Source: Brevundimonas sp.
GTDB taxonomy: Bacteria > Pseudomonadota > Alphaproteobacteria > Caulobacterales > Caulobacteraceae
Assembly: GCA_016742215.1 (NCBI GenBank)
Contig: JACVCC010000002.1
Coordinates: 62,001-126,000 of the forward strand
DNA length: 64,000 bases
Reading direction: 5' to 3'
In this document: positions 26,628 through 34,612 of the stretch, in pieces
How positions within the stretch are numbered: the stretch's first letter is position 1
How the letters are laid out: the number at the start of each line of letters is the position of its first letter
Position numbers and translations under genes: made by a program
The notes under the pieces: generated by a model
What the model was told of the DNA's origin: nothing
The model's database searches: none
What the model saw: the letters and a program-made list of their open reading frames with translations, nothing else

Positions 26628-26770
26628 CAGCAGACTGGATCAAGGCGCTTCGAGCGCAATCCTTGCGGGTGGTTCCCGTGCAGTCAACCCGAGCCAGAGG
26701 CTATCCCTCCGACCGCCAGCGGCGCATCGAACCTATCTGTGAGGTCAGGCGGCGTGGCGGTCGCCCGGCT

Positions 26771-27442
26771 TCAGAACTTGTAGTTCAGTCCAACCTGGAT
26801 GACCGGGAACAGGCCGTAGCCTTCGGTTTCCTCGGTGATGCGCTGGCTTTCGTCGCGCAGCCGGGCCTGGAAGGTGGCGTCGTTCGACAGGCTGCCACCG
26901 GTCGAGCTCAGGGCGACTTCCGGCTTTTCGCTGACGGCGACGCCGGCGATGGCGCGGAAGCCCCAGCGACCGCTGCGGTAGAAGGTGTCGTCCCAGCCGA
27001 TGCCGACGAAGGGCGACAGGTCCTGCAGCTTGACCGTGCCGTTCAGCGTGCCGACCTGCGCCGGCGAATAGGTCTGGCCGCCGATCTCCACCGGCCCCGT
27101 CGGCGTGGCCGACAGGCGGATGTCCCGGTCGCCCATATAGGCCCCGCCGGTGATCATCAGGCCGTTGGCCAGCGGGTGCAGGTCGACGAAGCCGCCCACG
27201 GTGTCGAACGCCAGTTCAGCGCTGTAGTCGATGCCGTCGTAGCGTTCGTCCTGATCGTGGTTCAGCCGATCGATGCCGCCCCGGATCGTGAAGATCGGCC
27301 CCAGCTTGATCTGGGCCTCGACGCCCAGGCCCGTCGTGCCGGCGGTCGCGCCGATGGCCACGCCGGGTTCGGACTGCGCCTGGGCTGCGTTCAGCGGCAG
27401 CAGGCTCGCGCCGGCCAGAAGGAGGATCGGGGTCAGGCGCAT
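26771..27442 (-). CDS. Outer-membrane beta-barrel protein
   Basis: 223 residues with signal peptide (LTPILLLAGASLLPLNAAQA, cleavage before QSEPG), alternating beta-strand pattern through the mature part (GVEAQIKLGPIFTIRGGIDRLN, TVGGFVDLHPLANGLMITGGAYMG, FVGIGWDDTFYRSGRWGFRAIAGVAV) and a C-terminal strand ending YKF, the signal for BAM insertion. It is a small porin-like or OmpA-barrel-like protein of unknown ligand. The frame is open further upstream, but 27442 gives the signal peptide. It is divergent from the nad operon. Confidence 0.8.
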   Translation of the reverse strand: MRLTPILLLAGASLLPLNAAQAQSEPGVAIGATAGTTGLGVEAQIKLGPIFTIRGGIDRLNHDQDERYDGIDYSAELAFDTVGGFVDLHPLANGLMITGGAYMGDRDIRLSATPTGPVEIGGQTYSPAQVGTLNGTVKLQDLSPFVGIGWDDTFYRSGRWGFRAIAGVAVSEKPEVALSSTGGSLSNDATFQARLRDESQRITEETEGYGLFPVIQVGLNYKF

Positions 27443-27560
27443 TCGCGGGCTCCGGAGATGATCCGCCAGTAGCGCCACCATCAGGGTTAAGATGGCGTTT
27501 CCCATATCCCGCCAACCCGACGCTTGCGTTTCCACACAGTCGGCCTACATTCCCGTTCGA

Positions 27561-27583
27561 CTTATGCTAACTTTGAGCATAAG
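27561..27583. promoter_or_regulatory. Palindromic operator before nadA
   Basis: CTTATGCT, 7 bases, AGCATAAG: a perfect 8-bp inverted repeat ending 15 bases ahead of the nadA ATG. The left arm contains TATGCT, a plausible -10. De novo NAD genes in several alphaproteobacteria are repressed by NadQ-type regulators; this is the expected kind and place of site, but I cannot confirm the consensus from memory. Confidence 0.65.
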
Positions 27584-27598
27584 TAGGGAGTGCATCAG

Positions 27599-28678
27599 AT
27601 GGCGGACGGAATGTTCGGACTGTCGAAAGAGCTTGAGCGGGAAACCGCGCCGGTGTGGGGAAAGGTCAAGGACCACGTCACGCCGATGGAATGGCCCGCG
27701 CAGGCGGCGCTGATCAGCGAGATCAATGCGCTGAAGAAGCAGCGCGACGCGGTCATCCTGGCCCACAACTACATGACGCCGGAGATCTTCCACGGCGTCG
27801 GCGACTACGTCGGCGACAGCCTCGGCCTGGCCAAGGAAGCCGCGAAGTCGAAGGCCAAGGTGATCGTCCAGGCCGGCGTGCACTTCATGGCCGAGACGTC
27901 GAAGATCCTCAGCCCGGAAAAGACCGTCCTGATCCCCGATCTGCGCGCCGGCTGCTCGCTGGCGTCGTCGATCACCGGCGCGGACGTGCGGCTGATCAAG
28001 CAGCGTTATCCCGGCCTACCGGTCATCACCTATGTGAACACCACGGCCGACGTGAAGGCCGAGACCGACATCTGCTGCACCAGCGCCAACGCCGTGCAGA
28101 TCGTCGAATGGGCGGCAAAGGAGTGGGGCGTCGACCGCGTCATCCTGATCCCGGACGAATACCTGGCCCGCAACGTCGCGGCGCAAACCACGGTCGGCAT
28201 CATCGCCTGGAAGGGCCACTGCGAGGTGCACAAGCGCTTCACGGTGCAGGACATCGCCGACATGCGCGACGCCTGGCCGGACGCCGAGGTGCTGGCCCAC
28301 CCGGAGTGCCCGGAAGAGATCCTGCGCGCCGCCGACTTCGCCGGCTCCACCGCCGCCATGACCGACTATGTCGAGCAGCGGAAGCCGAAACGCGTGGTCC
28401 TGATCACCGAATGCTCGATGGCCTCGAACATCAAGGGCGACGTTCCCGAGGTCGAGTTCGTCGGCCCCTGCAACCTGTGCCCGCACATGAAGCGGATCAC
28501 GCTGGAGAACATCCGCGACTGCCTGCTGAACATGCAGTTCGAGGTCACAGTGCCGGAAGAGATGGCCGAGCGCGCGCGTCTGGCGGTCCAGCGCATGATC
28601 GACCTGCCGCCGCCGGCCGTGCCCGCCCGCTACGATCTCGTCCGCGCCCGCCACCACGTCGATGTGGAGCTGATCTGA
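27599..28678 (+). CDS. nadA: Quinolinate synthase
   Basis: 359 residues. It condenses iminoaspartate with dihydroxyacetone phosphate to quinolinate using a [4Fe-4S] cluster. Seen: ILAHNYMTPEIFHGVGDYVGDSL, the conserved DLRAGCSLA, TADVKAETDICCTSANA, HPECPEE, TECSM and FVGPCNLCPHMKRITLENI. GGGAG lies 8 bases before ATG 27599; the GTG at 27590 is an alternative. The stop overlaps the next small ORF (TGATG). It heads the nad operon behind a palindromic operator. Confidence 0.95.
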   Translation: MADGMFGLSKELERETAPVWGKVKDHVTPMEWPAQAALISEINALKKQRDAVILAHNYMTPEIFHGVGDYVGDSLGLAKEAAKSKAKVIVQAGVHFMAETSKILSPEKTVLIPDLRAGCSLASSITGADVRLIKQRYPGLPVITYVNTTADVKAETDICCTSANAVQIVEWAAKEWGVDRVILIPDEYLARNVAAQTTVGIIAWKGHCEVHKRFTVQDIADMRDAWPDAEVLAHPECPEEILRAADFAGSTAAMTDYVEQRKPKRVVLITECSMASNIKGDVPEVEFVGPCNLCPHMKRITLENIRDCLLNMQFEVTVPEEMAERARLAVQRMIDLPPPAVPARYDLVRARHHVDVELI

Positions 28679-28791
28679 TGCACTACGTCCCGCCGGTCCG
28701 CGCCGTGGCTTCGGTCGACCGGAAGACCCTGCGGCTTATGGCCCTCCTGGCCTTGTGGACGCGGTCGGACAAGGCCAGATCGAAGGCATGA
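28678..28791 (+). CDS. 37-codon ORF coupled on both sides inside the nad operon
   Basis: A 37-residue peptide, basic (two Lys-Arg clusters) with a short hydrophobic stretch LRLMALLALW in the middle. Its ATG shares its A with the nadA stop (TGATG) and its TGA overlaps the ATG of the M50 gene (ATGA). Such double coupling argues that it is translated, either as a real peptide or to carry ribosomes from nadA to the protease gene. No family is recognised. Confidence 0.5.
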   Translation: MHYVPPVRAVASVDRKTLRLMALLALWTRSDKARSKA

Positions 28792-29654
28792 GCGACACCG
28801 ATCTGCCCCCTCCCTCCACGCCGCGGCCCGGTCCGTGGGACCGTCGTCCCGAAGAGGACGCGCCCCGGCCGGCTCAGGCTGAACCGGCACGCGCGCAGGC
28901 TGAAGAGCCGCCGCTCGACAAGGGTCAGCACCCGGCCTGGGCCATCGCCTCGACCCTGCTCCTGGGCGGCTTCATCTGGTACCTGACCGGCAGCCTGGTC
29001 ATGGTCGTGGCGCTGCTGTTCGGCCTGTTCGTGCATGAGTACGGCCATGTGCTGGCGATGAACCGTCTCGGCATGGGCCCGGCGCGCATCTACATCATCC
29101 CCTTCCTCGGCGGTCTGGCGAAGAGCCAGCGCCTGCCGCAGAGCGAGTGGCACGGCGTACTGGTCTCGCTGGCCGGTCCCGCCTTCGGCCTGCTGGCCGC
29201 CATCCCCTTCTACGGCCTGTATCTGGCGACGGGGCAGGGGGCGTGGCTGCAGGGGGTGTTCGTGGTGGCCTTCCTCAACCTCATCAACCTCGCGCCCGCC
29301 CCGCCGCTGGACGGCTCCAAGGCGCTCGGACCGGTGCTGGCCCGCATCCACCCGATGGTGGAGATGGGCGTCATGCTGGCGATCGGCGCGCTTGTCGTGT
29401 TCTGGGGCATTTCCAACGGCAGCTGGATCTTCGCCGCCTTCCTCGCCATCGCCCTGATCGGGCACCTGCGTCGCGGCGCCTGGCGTCCCGAGGGACGTCG
29501 CCTGACGTGGAAGGAGGCCGGCCAGTCGGTCGTCCTGTTCATCCTCACCGGCATCGCCTGCGCGGCCGTCGGCTTCTCGGCCCTGATGCCGGGCGCGCCG
29601 AACGCGGCCGAGGCTCTGGCGCACGGCGTCGGTCTCTTCGAGTTCAACCGTTGA
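28788..29654 (+). CDS. M50-type (site-2-protease-like) membrane metallopeptidase
   Basis: 288 residues. A proline-rich cytoplasmic N-terminus (about 50) precedes a membrane helix, then HEYGH at residues 83-87 (zinc motif in FGLFVHEYGHVLAMNRLG), several helices, and the second M50 motif NLINLAPAPPLDGSKAL carrying the third ligand Asp. It is a short rhomboid-free core like SpoIVFB/YwhC-type proteases without PDZ domain. Its ATG overlaps the 37-codon ORF stop and its stop overlaps nadB (TTGA), so it is embedded in the nad operon. The substrate is unknown. Confidence 0.88.
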   Translation: MSDTDLPPPSTPRPGPWDRRPEEDAPRPAQAEPARAQAEEPPLDKGQHPAWAIASTLLLGGFIWYLTGSLVMVVALLFGLFVHEYGHVLAMNRLGMGPARIYIIPFLGGLAKSQRLPQSEWHGVLVSLAGPAFGLLAAIPFYGLYLATGQGAWLQGVFVVAFLNLINLAPAPPLDGSKALGPVLARIHPMVEMGVMLAIGALVVFWGISNGSWIFAAFLAIALIGHLRRGAWRPEGRRLTWKEAGQSVVLFILTGIACAAVGFSALMPGAPNAAEALAHGVGLFEFNR

Positions 29655-31159
29655 GCATTCTTCGCCATGACGGCCCCCTGATCATCGGCGGCGGCCTGGC
29701 CGGCCTGTCGGCCGCGCTGGAAACCGCTCCGCGCAAGGCGCTGGTCGTGACGCCGGCTCCGCTGCTTGAGGCCTGTTCCTCGGCCTGGGCCCAGGGCGGC
29801 ATGGCTGCGGCCCTGACGATCGAGGACAATCCTGCGCTCCACGCCTCCGACACCGATCTGGCGGGCGCCGGCCTCGTCGATCCCGAGGTCGCGCGGACCC
29901 TGACTGGCGCAGGGCGCGAAACCGTCGAATGGCTGGCCAGCCTGGGCGCGCCGTTTGACCGGGACGAGGACGGCGACTTCGCCGTCAGCCTCGAAGCCGC
30001 CCACACCACCGCGCGCGTTGCGCGCGTCGGCGGCGACGGGGCCGGTCGGGCCATCCTGTCCGCTCTGGTGACCTCCGTCCGCGCCTCGCCCCATATCGAG
30101 GTCTGGGAGGACGGACGCCTGCGCGGCCTGATCCAGGACGCGACCGGCCGGCTGCGCGGCGCCCTGATCCAGCGCGGCGATCGCACGGTTCAGGTGTTGG
30201 CCGACGCCGTGGTGCTGGCGACCGGGGGCGCCGGCGGTCTGTTCGCCGAGACCACCACCCCCGCCGCCCTGATGGGCGAGGGCATGGCCCTGGCTTTCGC
30301 GGCGGGCGCCGAGATAGTCGATCCCGAGTTCGTCCAGTTCCACCCCACGGCCATCGATGTCGGCCTCGACCCCATGCCGCTGGCCACAGAAGCGCTGCGC
30401 GGCGAGGGCGCGCGCCTGATCGACGGGCCGGGGCGGTTCCTTCTGGGCGAGGACGACGACGCTGACCTGAAGCCCCGCGACGTCGTCGCCCGCGCCGTCC
30501 ATGCCGCCCGAGCGTCAGGCCGTGGTGCCTTCCTCGATGCGCGCGCCGCGGTCGGGGCCCACTTCCCGACCGCCTTCCCGGCCGTCTTCGCCGCCTGCAT
30601 GCGCGCCGGCATCGACCCGCGCGAAAGCCCTATCCCGGTTGCCCCGGCGGCCCACTACTGCATGGGCGGCATCGCGGCGGACCCGGACGGCCGCACCAGC
30701 CTGCCGGGCCTGTTCGCTGTGGGCGAATGCGCTTCGACCGGCGTGCACGGCGCCAACCGTCTGGCGTCCAACTCCCTGCTGGAAGCCGCCGCCTTCGGCC
30801 GCCGCACCGGACGCGCCGCCGCCGCCGAGCGAGCCGGCGAGGGCAGGACGATCAAGCCGAAGATCGCCCCTGATCTGTCCGATGAAGCGCGCGCCGAACT
30901 GCGCCGCGCCATGAGCGACCACGTCGGGGTCATCCGCGATGCTGCCGGCCTGTCGCAGGCCCTGGCCCTGATCGACCGCCTTGAGCGCAGGACGCCGACC
31001 GCGCCGGCCCTGACGGCTGCCCGCCTGATCGCCGCCTCCGCCCTCGCTCGCGAGGAAAGCCGGGGCGGTCACTACCGCGACGACTTCCCCGAGACCGCCG
31101 AAGCGCGCCATACCCGCCTGCAACGGGACGCCGCCGCGGCCGTCCTCGCCGCCGAGTGA
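29651..31159 (+). CDS. nadB: L-aspartate oxidase
   Basis: 502 residues; FAD enzyme that oxidises L-aspartate to iminoaspartate for NadA. Seen: FAD motif IIGGGLAGLSAAL near the start, AWAQGGMAAAL, LATGGAGGLF, VQFHPTAID, EALRGEGARLID, APAAHYCMGGI and GLFAVGECASTGVHGANRLASNSLLEA. The start is a TTG at 29651 that overlaps the M50 stop (TTGA); no ATG or GTG lies between there and the FAD motif. The middle and C-terminus are complete; the C-terminal helical domain is somewhat short. Confidence 0.93.
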   Translation: MSILRHDGPLIIGGGLAGLSAALETAPRKALVVTPAPLLEACSSAWAQGGMAAALTIEDNPALHASDTDLAGAGLVDPEVARTLTGAGRETVEWLASLGAPFDRDEDGDFAVSLEAAHTTARVARVGGDGAGRAILSALVTSVRASPHIEVWEDGRLRGLIQDATGRLRGALIQRGDRTVQVLADAVVLATGGAGGLFAETTTPAALMGEGMALAFAAGAEIVDPEFVQFHPTAIDVGLDPMPLATEALRGEGARLIDGPGRFLLGEDDDADLKPRDVVARAVHAARASGRGAFLDARAAVGAHFPTAFPAVFAACMRAGIDPRESPIPVAPAAHYCMGGIAADPDGRTSLPGLFAVGECASTGVHGANRLASNSLLEAAAFGRRTGRAAAAERAGEGRTIKPKIAPDLSDEARAELRRAMSDHVGVIRDAAGLSQALALIDRLERRTPTAPALTAARLIAASALAREESRGGHYRDDFPETAEARHTRLQRDAAAAVLAAE

Positions 31160-31170
31160 CGGAGCCCCTG

Positions 31171-32016
31171 ATGATCCGAGCCCTGCCCGATCTTGCCATC
31201 GAGCCTGTCGTGCGCATGGCGCTGGCCGAGGATCTGGGCCGGGCCGGCGACGTGACCGCCGCCGCCTGCATTCCCGAGGGCGCGCGCATGAAGGCCGTCT
31301 TCGCCGCCCGCAAGCCGGGTGTTCTGGCCGGCATCCGCTGCGTGCCTCTGGCCGTGCTGGCGCTCGACCCGAACGCGACGATCTCGCTCAAGCTGAACGA
31401 CGGCGACGCCTTCGGGGCCGGCGCGGTGCTGGCTGAGGTCGAGGCCGACGCCCGCGCCTTCCTGTCGGCCGAGCGGACGGCGCTGAACCTGCTGGCCCGT
31501 CTCAGCGGCATCGCCACCCTGACCCGCGCCTATGTCGACGCCGTCGCCGGCACCAAGGCGCGGATCGCCGACACCCGGAAGACCACGCCCGGCCTGCGTG
31601 CGCTGGAGAAGCACGCCGTGCTGTGCGGCGGCGGCCTGAACCACCGCTTCGGTCTGGATGACGCCATCCTGATCAAGGACAACCACGTCGCCGTCTGCGG
31701 CGGGGTGGGTGAGGCCGTGCGCCGCGCAAAGGCTGCCGCCGGTCACCTGATGAAGGTCGAGGTCGAGGTCGACGGGCTCGAGCAACTGGCCGAGGCTCTG
31801 GTCGAGTCGCCCGACGTCATCATGCTGGACAACTTCACCCTGCCGATGCTGCGCGAGGCCGTCGCCCTGACCGCCGGCCGCGTCGTTCTGGAGGCCTCGG
31901 GAGGGGTCAATCTGGAGACCGTGCGGGGCACCGCCGAAACCGGCGTGGACGTGATCTCCGTCGGCGCCCTGACCCATTCGGCGCCGTCGCTGGATATCGG
32001 TCTGGACGCCATCTAA
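31171..32016 (+). CDS. nadC: Nicotinate-nucleotide pyrophosphorylase (carboxylating)
   Basis: 281 residues, normal length. It converts quinolinate and PRPP to nicotinate mononucleotide, the third step of de novo NAD synthesis. Seen: ALAEDLGRAGDVTAAA, AERTALNLLARLSGIAT, RIADTRKTTPGLRALEKHAV, GGGLNHRFGLDDAILIKDNH and VEVEVD. ATG 31171 with GGAG 6 bases ahead is preferred; a GTG at 31156 overlaps the nadB stop. It ends the nad operon. Confidence 0.95.
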   Translation: MIRALPDLAIEPVVRMALAEDLGRAGDVTAAACIPEGARMKAVFAARKPGVLAGIRCVPLAVLALDPNATISLKLNDGDAFGAGAVLAEVEADARAFLSAERTALNLLARLSGIATLTRAYVDAVAGTKARIADTRKTTPGLRALEKHAVLCGGGLNHRFGLDDAILIKDNHVAVCGGVGEAVRRAKAAAGHLMKVEVEVDGLEQLAEALVESPDVIMLDNFTLPMLREAVALTAGRVVLEASGGVNLETVRGTAETGVDVISVGALTHSAPSLDIGLDAI

Positions 32017-32028
32017 CGGCGAAATCTC

Positions 32029-32053
32029 GGAACGACCCCGGCGCCGGGCGGTT
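32029..32053 (+). promoter_or_regulatory. Probable EcfG/SigT-type promoter
   Basis: GGAAC (32029-32033), 16 bases, GGTT (32050-32053), one base off the GGAAC-N16/17-CGTT consensus of the alphaproteobacterial general stress sigma factor. It lies 24 bases before the small hydrophilic gene, in the gap after nadC. Confidence 0.5.
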
Positions 32054-32076
32054 CTCTAACCGAGAGGAGACCCGTC

Positions 32077-32289
32077 ATGACCCATGCGCCACGCATTCCG
32101 AAAGAGCAGCGCAGCTTCGCCGATCGCGGCGGAAAAAGCCTTGATGAGGCGCAGGCCGATCGTCGCGACCTGCAGACCGGCGCCCAGTCAGGCCAGCCCG
32201 GCGACGCGGACGTGAATCTGGATACCCAGGGACGGTTCGGGAACCTGCGTCAGAACATGACGACGCAGTGGAAGACCCAGCAGCGCTGA
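32077..32289 (+). CDS. Small hydrophilic protein (70 aa), probable stress protein
   Basis: MTHAPRIPKEQRSFADRGGKS... A highly polar, glutamine- and glycine-rich protein without hydrophobic segments or cysteines, likely disordered. Similar small proteins are common downstream of general-stress promoters in alphaproteobacteria. A strong GAGGAG site precedes the ATG, and an EcfG-like promoter lies upstream. The stop abuts the stop of the convergent hydrolase gene with no spacer. Function unknown. Confidence 0.7.
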   Translation: MTHAPRIPKEQRSFADRGGKSLDEAQADRRDLQTGAQSGQPGDADVNLDTQGRFGNLRQNMTTQWKTQQR

Positions 32290-33489
32290 TTACGAGGCGG
32301 TCGGGGTCGCTGCGGTTTCCGCGGCGGCCGGAGCGGGCTGGGCCGCCGCCGGCTGAACCGTGACCGCCGGCTGGCGGGCGGCCGGAGCGGCCGTCGGAGC
32401 GGGCTGGCGAGCAGCCGGCGCGGCCGCGGGCTCCGGAGCCTGTCCGCCTTCCTGCTGGACCAGCAGGTTATAGGCGATGGCGCCGGCTTCGCGCACCGGA
32501 CCCGTCGGATCCATGCTGGCCTGCACCAGACGCGGTTCGTCGGCCGCCAGCGACGGGCGGGCGGCATAACGGAACGCGCTGCTCGAGCCCGCACGACCGC
32601 CGAAGCGGTAGAAGAGGTGGTCGCCCACCTGCGTCACCCGCACCAGCGAGGCGCCCCACCGCGGCGAAACCGCGGTGGTGTGGAAGTGGGTGGAGTTGCC
32701 GACCGGCGCGAAGACCGAGCCCGACAGGGCGGCCGAGGCCACGTTGCGGGCGCGGTCCCAGGCGGCGCGGTTCACGCGGCCACGCATCGCGCCGCTGCAG
32801 GTGAAGCTGAACTGGCAGCCGGTGCTGCGGGCCGAGCCCTGGAACACCACGCTGCAGACCGATTTCGGGAAAGCCGGGTGGCGGACCCGGTTCAGGACCA
32901 CCTGAACCACGGCGCGCATGCCGTCGCGGCCTTCGCCACGGGCTTCGTAGTAGGCGGCCTGCGTCAGGCAATCCAGATCGCGGGAGGCATCCAGCGCATT
33001 GCCCAGACGGAAGGGCTGGGCGGCCGGGCCGGTCAGGCTGACGCGGCGCAGGTCGCCGTCGCGCTGGCTGCGCAGTTGTTCGAGACGGGCGGTCAGCAAT
33101 TCCGCCTGGCGGTCCCGCTGGGCGCCGCCGGCGACCATATAGGGATCATGACGACGCGCGATCGTCAGCGCGCTTTCGTCCAGTCCGCCGGCCGCGGCGG
33201 CCAGCGCTTCCTCGGTGAAGCCCGCGGCCGTTGCGCCTTGGATGCGCTCGGCCTGGTTCCGCAGTGTCGAGGCCTTGGCTGCCGCGCCGCCCAGATAGGC
33301 GCCGCCGACGGCCAGTCCGACCAGTGCGCCGAACGCCGCTGCGGCCGCACCCGGACGAATCCGGGCAACACGGTCGGCAGGAGACGTCGCACGCGACTGC
33401 GAGGGGCTCGACAAAGGCTCAGTCCTGTTCAGCAGGGCGCAGCGCCGCCCCCGGGTAGTCTCGCCGCCGGAGCCCTGTCTCAGGGTCAT
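32290..33489 (-). CDS. Cell wall hydrolase, SleB type
   Basis: 399 residues. The N-terminus has a membrane anchor (GAAAAAFGALVGLAVGGAYLGGAAA, about residues 46-70) after a cytoplasmic Ser/Arg-rich tail. The catalytic SleB/hydrolase_2 domain (about 185-320) shows CLTQAAYYEARGEGRDGMRAVVQVVLNRV with the catalytic Glu, VCSVVFQGS, GCQFSFTCSGAMRGRV and THFHTTAVSPRWG. The C-terminus is a proline/alanine tail with repeated APAARQPA units, probably a cell-wall linker. A paralogue is at 39014. It cleaves peptidoglycan, probably during growth or separation. Confidence 0.88.
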   Translation of the reverse strand: MTLRQGSGGETTRGRRCALLNRTEPLSSPSQSRATSPADRVARIRPGAAAAAFGALVGLAVGGAYLGGAAAKASTLRNQAERIQGATAAGFTEEALAAAAGGLDESALTIARRHDPYMVAGGAQRDRQAELLTARLEQLRSQRDGDLRRVSLTGPAAQPFRLGNALDASRDLDCLTQAAYYEARGEGRDGMRAVVQVVLNRVRHPAFPKSVCSVVFQGSARSTGCQFSFTCSGAMRGRVNRAAWDRARNVASAALSGSVFAPVGNSTHFHTTAVSPRWGASLVRVTQVGDHLFYRFGGRAGSSSAFRYAARPSLAADEPRLVQASMDPTGPVREAGAIAYNLLVQQEGGQAPEPAAAPAARQPAPTAAPAARQPAVTVQPAAAQPAPAAAETAATPTAS

Positions 33490-33862
33490 TCCAGCTGCAG
33501 TACCGACGCTCGGCGAACAGGCCTGCCGTCGGGGACGCGCCTTAAGCCAGCCATTTGTGGCGCGAATGTGGTTGATTCGCAAGAATCCGCCTGTGGGTAG
33601 AAACTGTCGCACGTTGCGGTGCATCCATGAGATTACGCAGGTGCGAGATTGCGAAGAGTGCAAAAGTCTATGGGGCGAATACCGTATTATTGATCATTCA
33701 TCCGACATGAACAGGTCGCGATAGAGTTTGACGACGATTGTCCTTTCGTCTGGACATTTTAATCGCGGCACGGATATTCCATGCGGACATCTCAGGGTGG
33801 CGCCTCGGAACCGGATTCGCCACGGCTACGTTTGAAAGTCTCCAGTCCAGGAGAAGATCGCC
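33490..33862. other. Intergenic control region between divergent hydrolase and lipoprotein genes
   Basis: 373 bases without a gene. The middle (about 33650-33770) is clearly A+T-richer than the surroundings. It holds the EcfG-like promoter at 33807-33832 for the downstream lipoprotein and must hold the promoter of the divergent hydrolase. I saw no other motif with confidence. Confidence 0.6.
33807..33832 (+). promoter_or_regulatory. EcfG/SigT-type promoter, perfect consensus
   Basis: GGAAC (33807-33811), 17 bases, CGTT (33829-33832): an exact match to the alphaproteobacterial general stress consensus, 30 bases ahead of the glycine-zipper lipoprotein ATG. Confidence 0.8.
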
Positions 33863-34048
33863 ATGAAACGCCTTGCCGCCGCCATCGTATTGTCCAGTCT
33901 GAGCCTCGCCGTCGCCGCCTGTGGACATTCCATCGAGCAGAAGGCCGCTACCGGCGCCGTTGCCGGCGCTGTTGTCGCGGGCCCTGTCGGCGCCGCCGTG
34001 GGCGGTGCGGCCGGGGCCGCTGTCGGCCACGCCCAGAAGCCGAACTGA
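33863..34048 (+). CDS. Glycine-zipper small lipoprotein
   Basis: 61 residues. Signal MKRLAAAIVLSSLSLAVAAC with lipobox VAAC (Cys20), then a glycine-zipper segment (ATGAVAGAVVAGPVGAAVGGAAGAAVGHA) as in osmotically inducible lipoproteins of the OsmB type. It is driven by a perfect EcfG promoter and should be induced in general stress. Followed by a hairpin terminator, so monocistronic. Confidence 0.8.
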   Translation: MKRLAAAIVLSSLSLAVAACGHSIEQKAATGAVAGAVVAGPVGAAVGGAAGAAVGHAQKPN

Positions 34049-34065
34049 CGACCGAACGGACACAG

Positions 34066-34098
34066 TTCACCGGGCGCGGTTCATTCCGCGCCCGTGAA
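34066..34098 (+). terminator. Terminator of the glycine-zipper lipoprotein
   Basis: A 13-bp stem with one bulged C (TTCACCGGGCGCGG / CCGCGCCCGTGAA) and a TTCATT loop, beginning 18 bases after the stop. The T tract downstream is weak (ATCTTGCATTT). Confidence 0.7.
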
Positions 34099-34111
34099 AT
34101 CTTGCATTTGG

Positions 34112-34125
34112 ACCCCATATGGGGT
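34112..34125. repeat. Palindrome ACCCCATATGGGGT in the leader of the DUF6481 gene
   Basis: A perfect 14-base palindrome, about 100 bases ahead of the DUF6481 ATG. It could be an operator or a leader hairpin; no other copy was noticed. Confidence 0.35.
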
Positions 34126-34221
34126 TAGCGGACGCCGCTCCGGGCTGAGCCTGCTCGCCCGTGCTCGCGGATCTGACGTTCGCGCACCTGACACATCATC
34201 AAGGATACGACGACCCCTCGC

Positions 34222-34584
34222 ATGAGAGATCTGAAACAAACCGGCTTCAACGACCGCATCTCCGCCCAGAAGGACGCCAAGGCCGCCCTGCTGGCCAAGT
34301 TCAAGCCCAAGGCCGCCGCTCCGGACCCCGAGTTCGACAAGCTGGCCGAGAAGCGCGCCGCCGAGAAGGAAGCCCAGCGTCAGCAGCACGAACTGGCCAA
34401 GGCCGAGCTTCGTCGCGAGAAGGCCGAGAAGGAAGCCGCCCGCATGGCCGCCGAGCAGGCCCTGCAGGACGAGGCCGACGCCGCCAGGCGCGCCGCCCGC
34501 AAGGAGCGCAAGCAACTGACCAAGGAAGAGCAGAAGGCGGCGCGCGACGCCCGCTACGCCGCTCGCAAGGCGCGTCAGCGCTGA
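34222..34584 (+). CDS. DUF6481 family protein (alanine/lysine/glutamate-rich)
   Basis: 120 residues, very highly charged with a long alpha-helical run of alternating Lys/Glu/Arg/Ala (EKEAQRQQHELAKAELRREKAEKEAARMAAEQALQDEADAARRAARKERKQLT). The N-terminus MRDLKQTGFNDRISAQKDAKAALLAKFK is as in DUF6481 proteins. It is predicted to be one long helix, maybe RNA- or ribosome-associated; function unknown. A long leader precedes it. Confidence 0.7.
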   Translation: MRDLKQTGFNDRISAQKDAKAALLAKFKPKAAAPDPEFDKLAEKRAAEKEAQRQQHELAKAELRREKAEKEAARMAAEQALQDEADAARRAARKERKQLTKEEQKAARDARYAARKARQR

Positions 34585-34612
34585 TATCGACTGTCCGCCT
34601 GGCCGGTATCGG

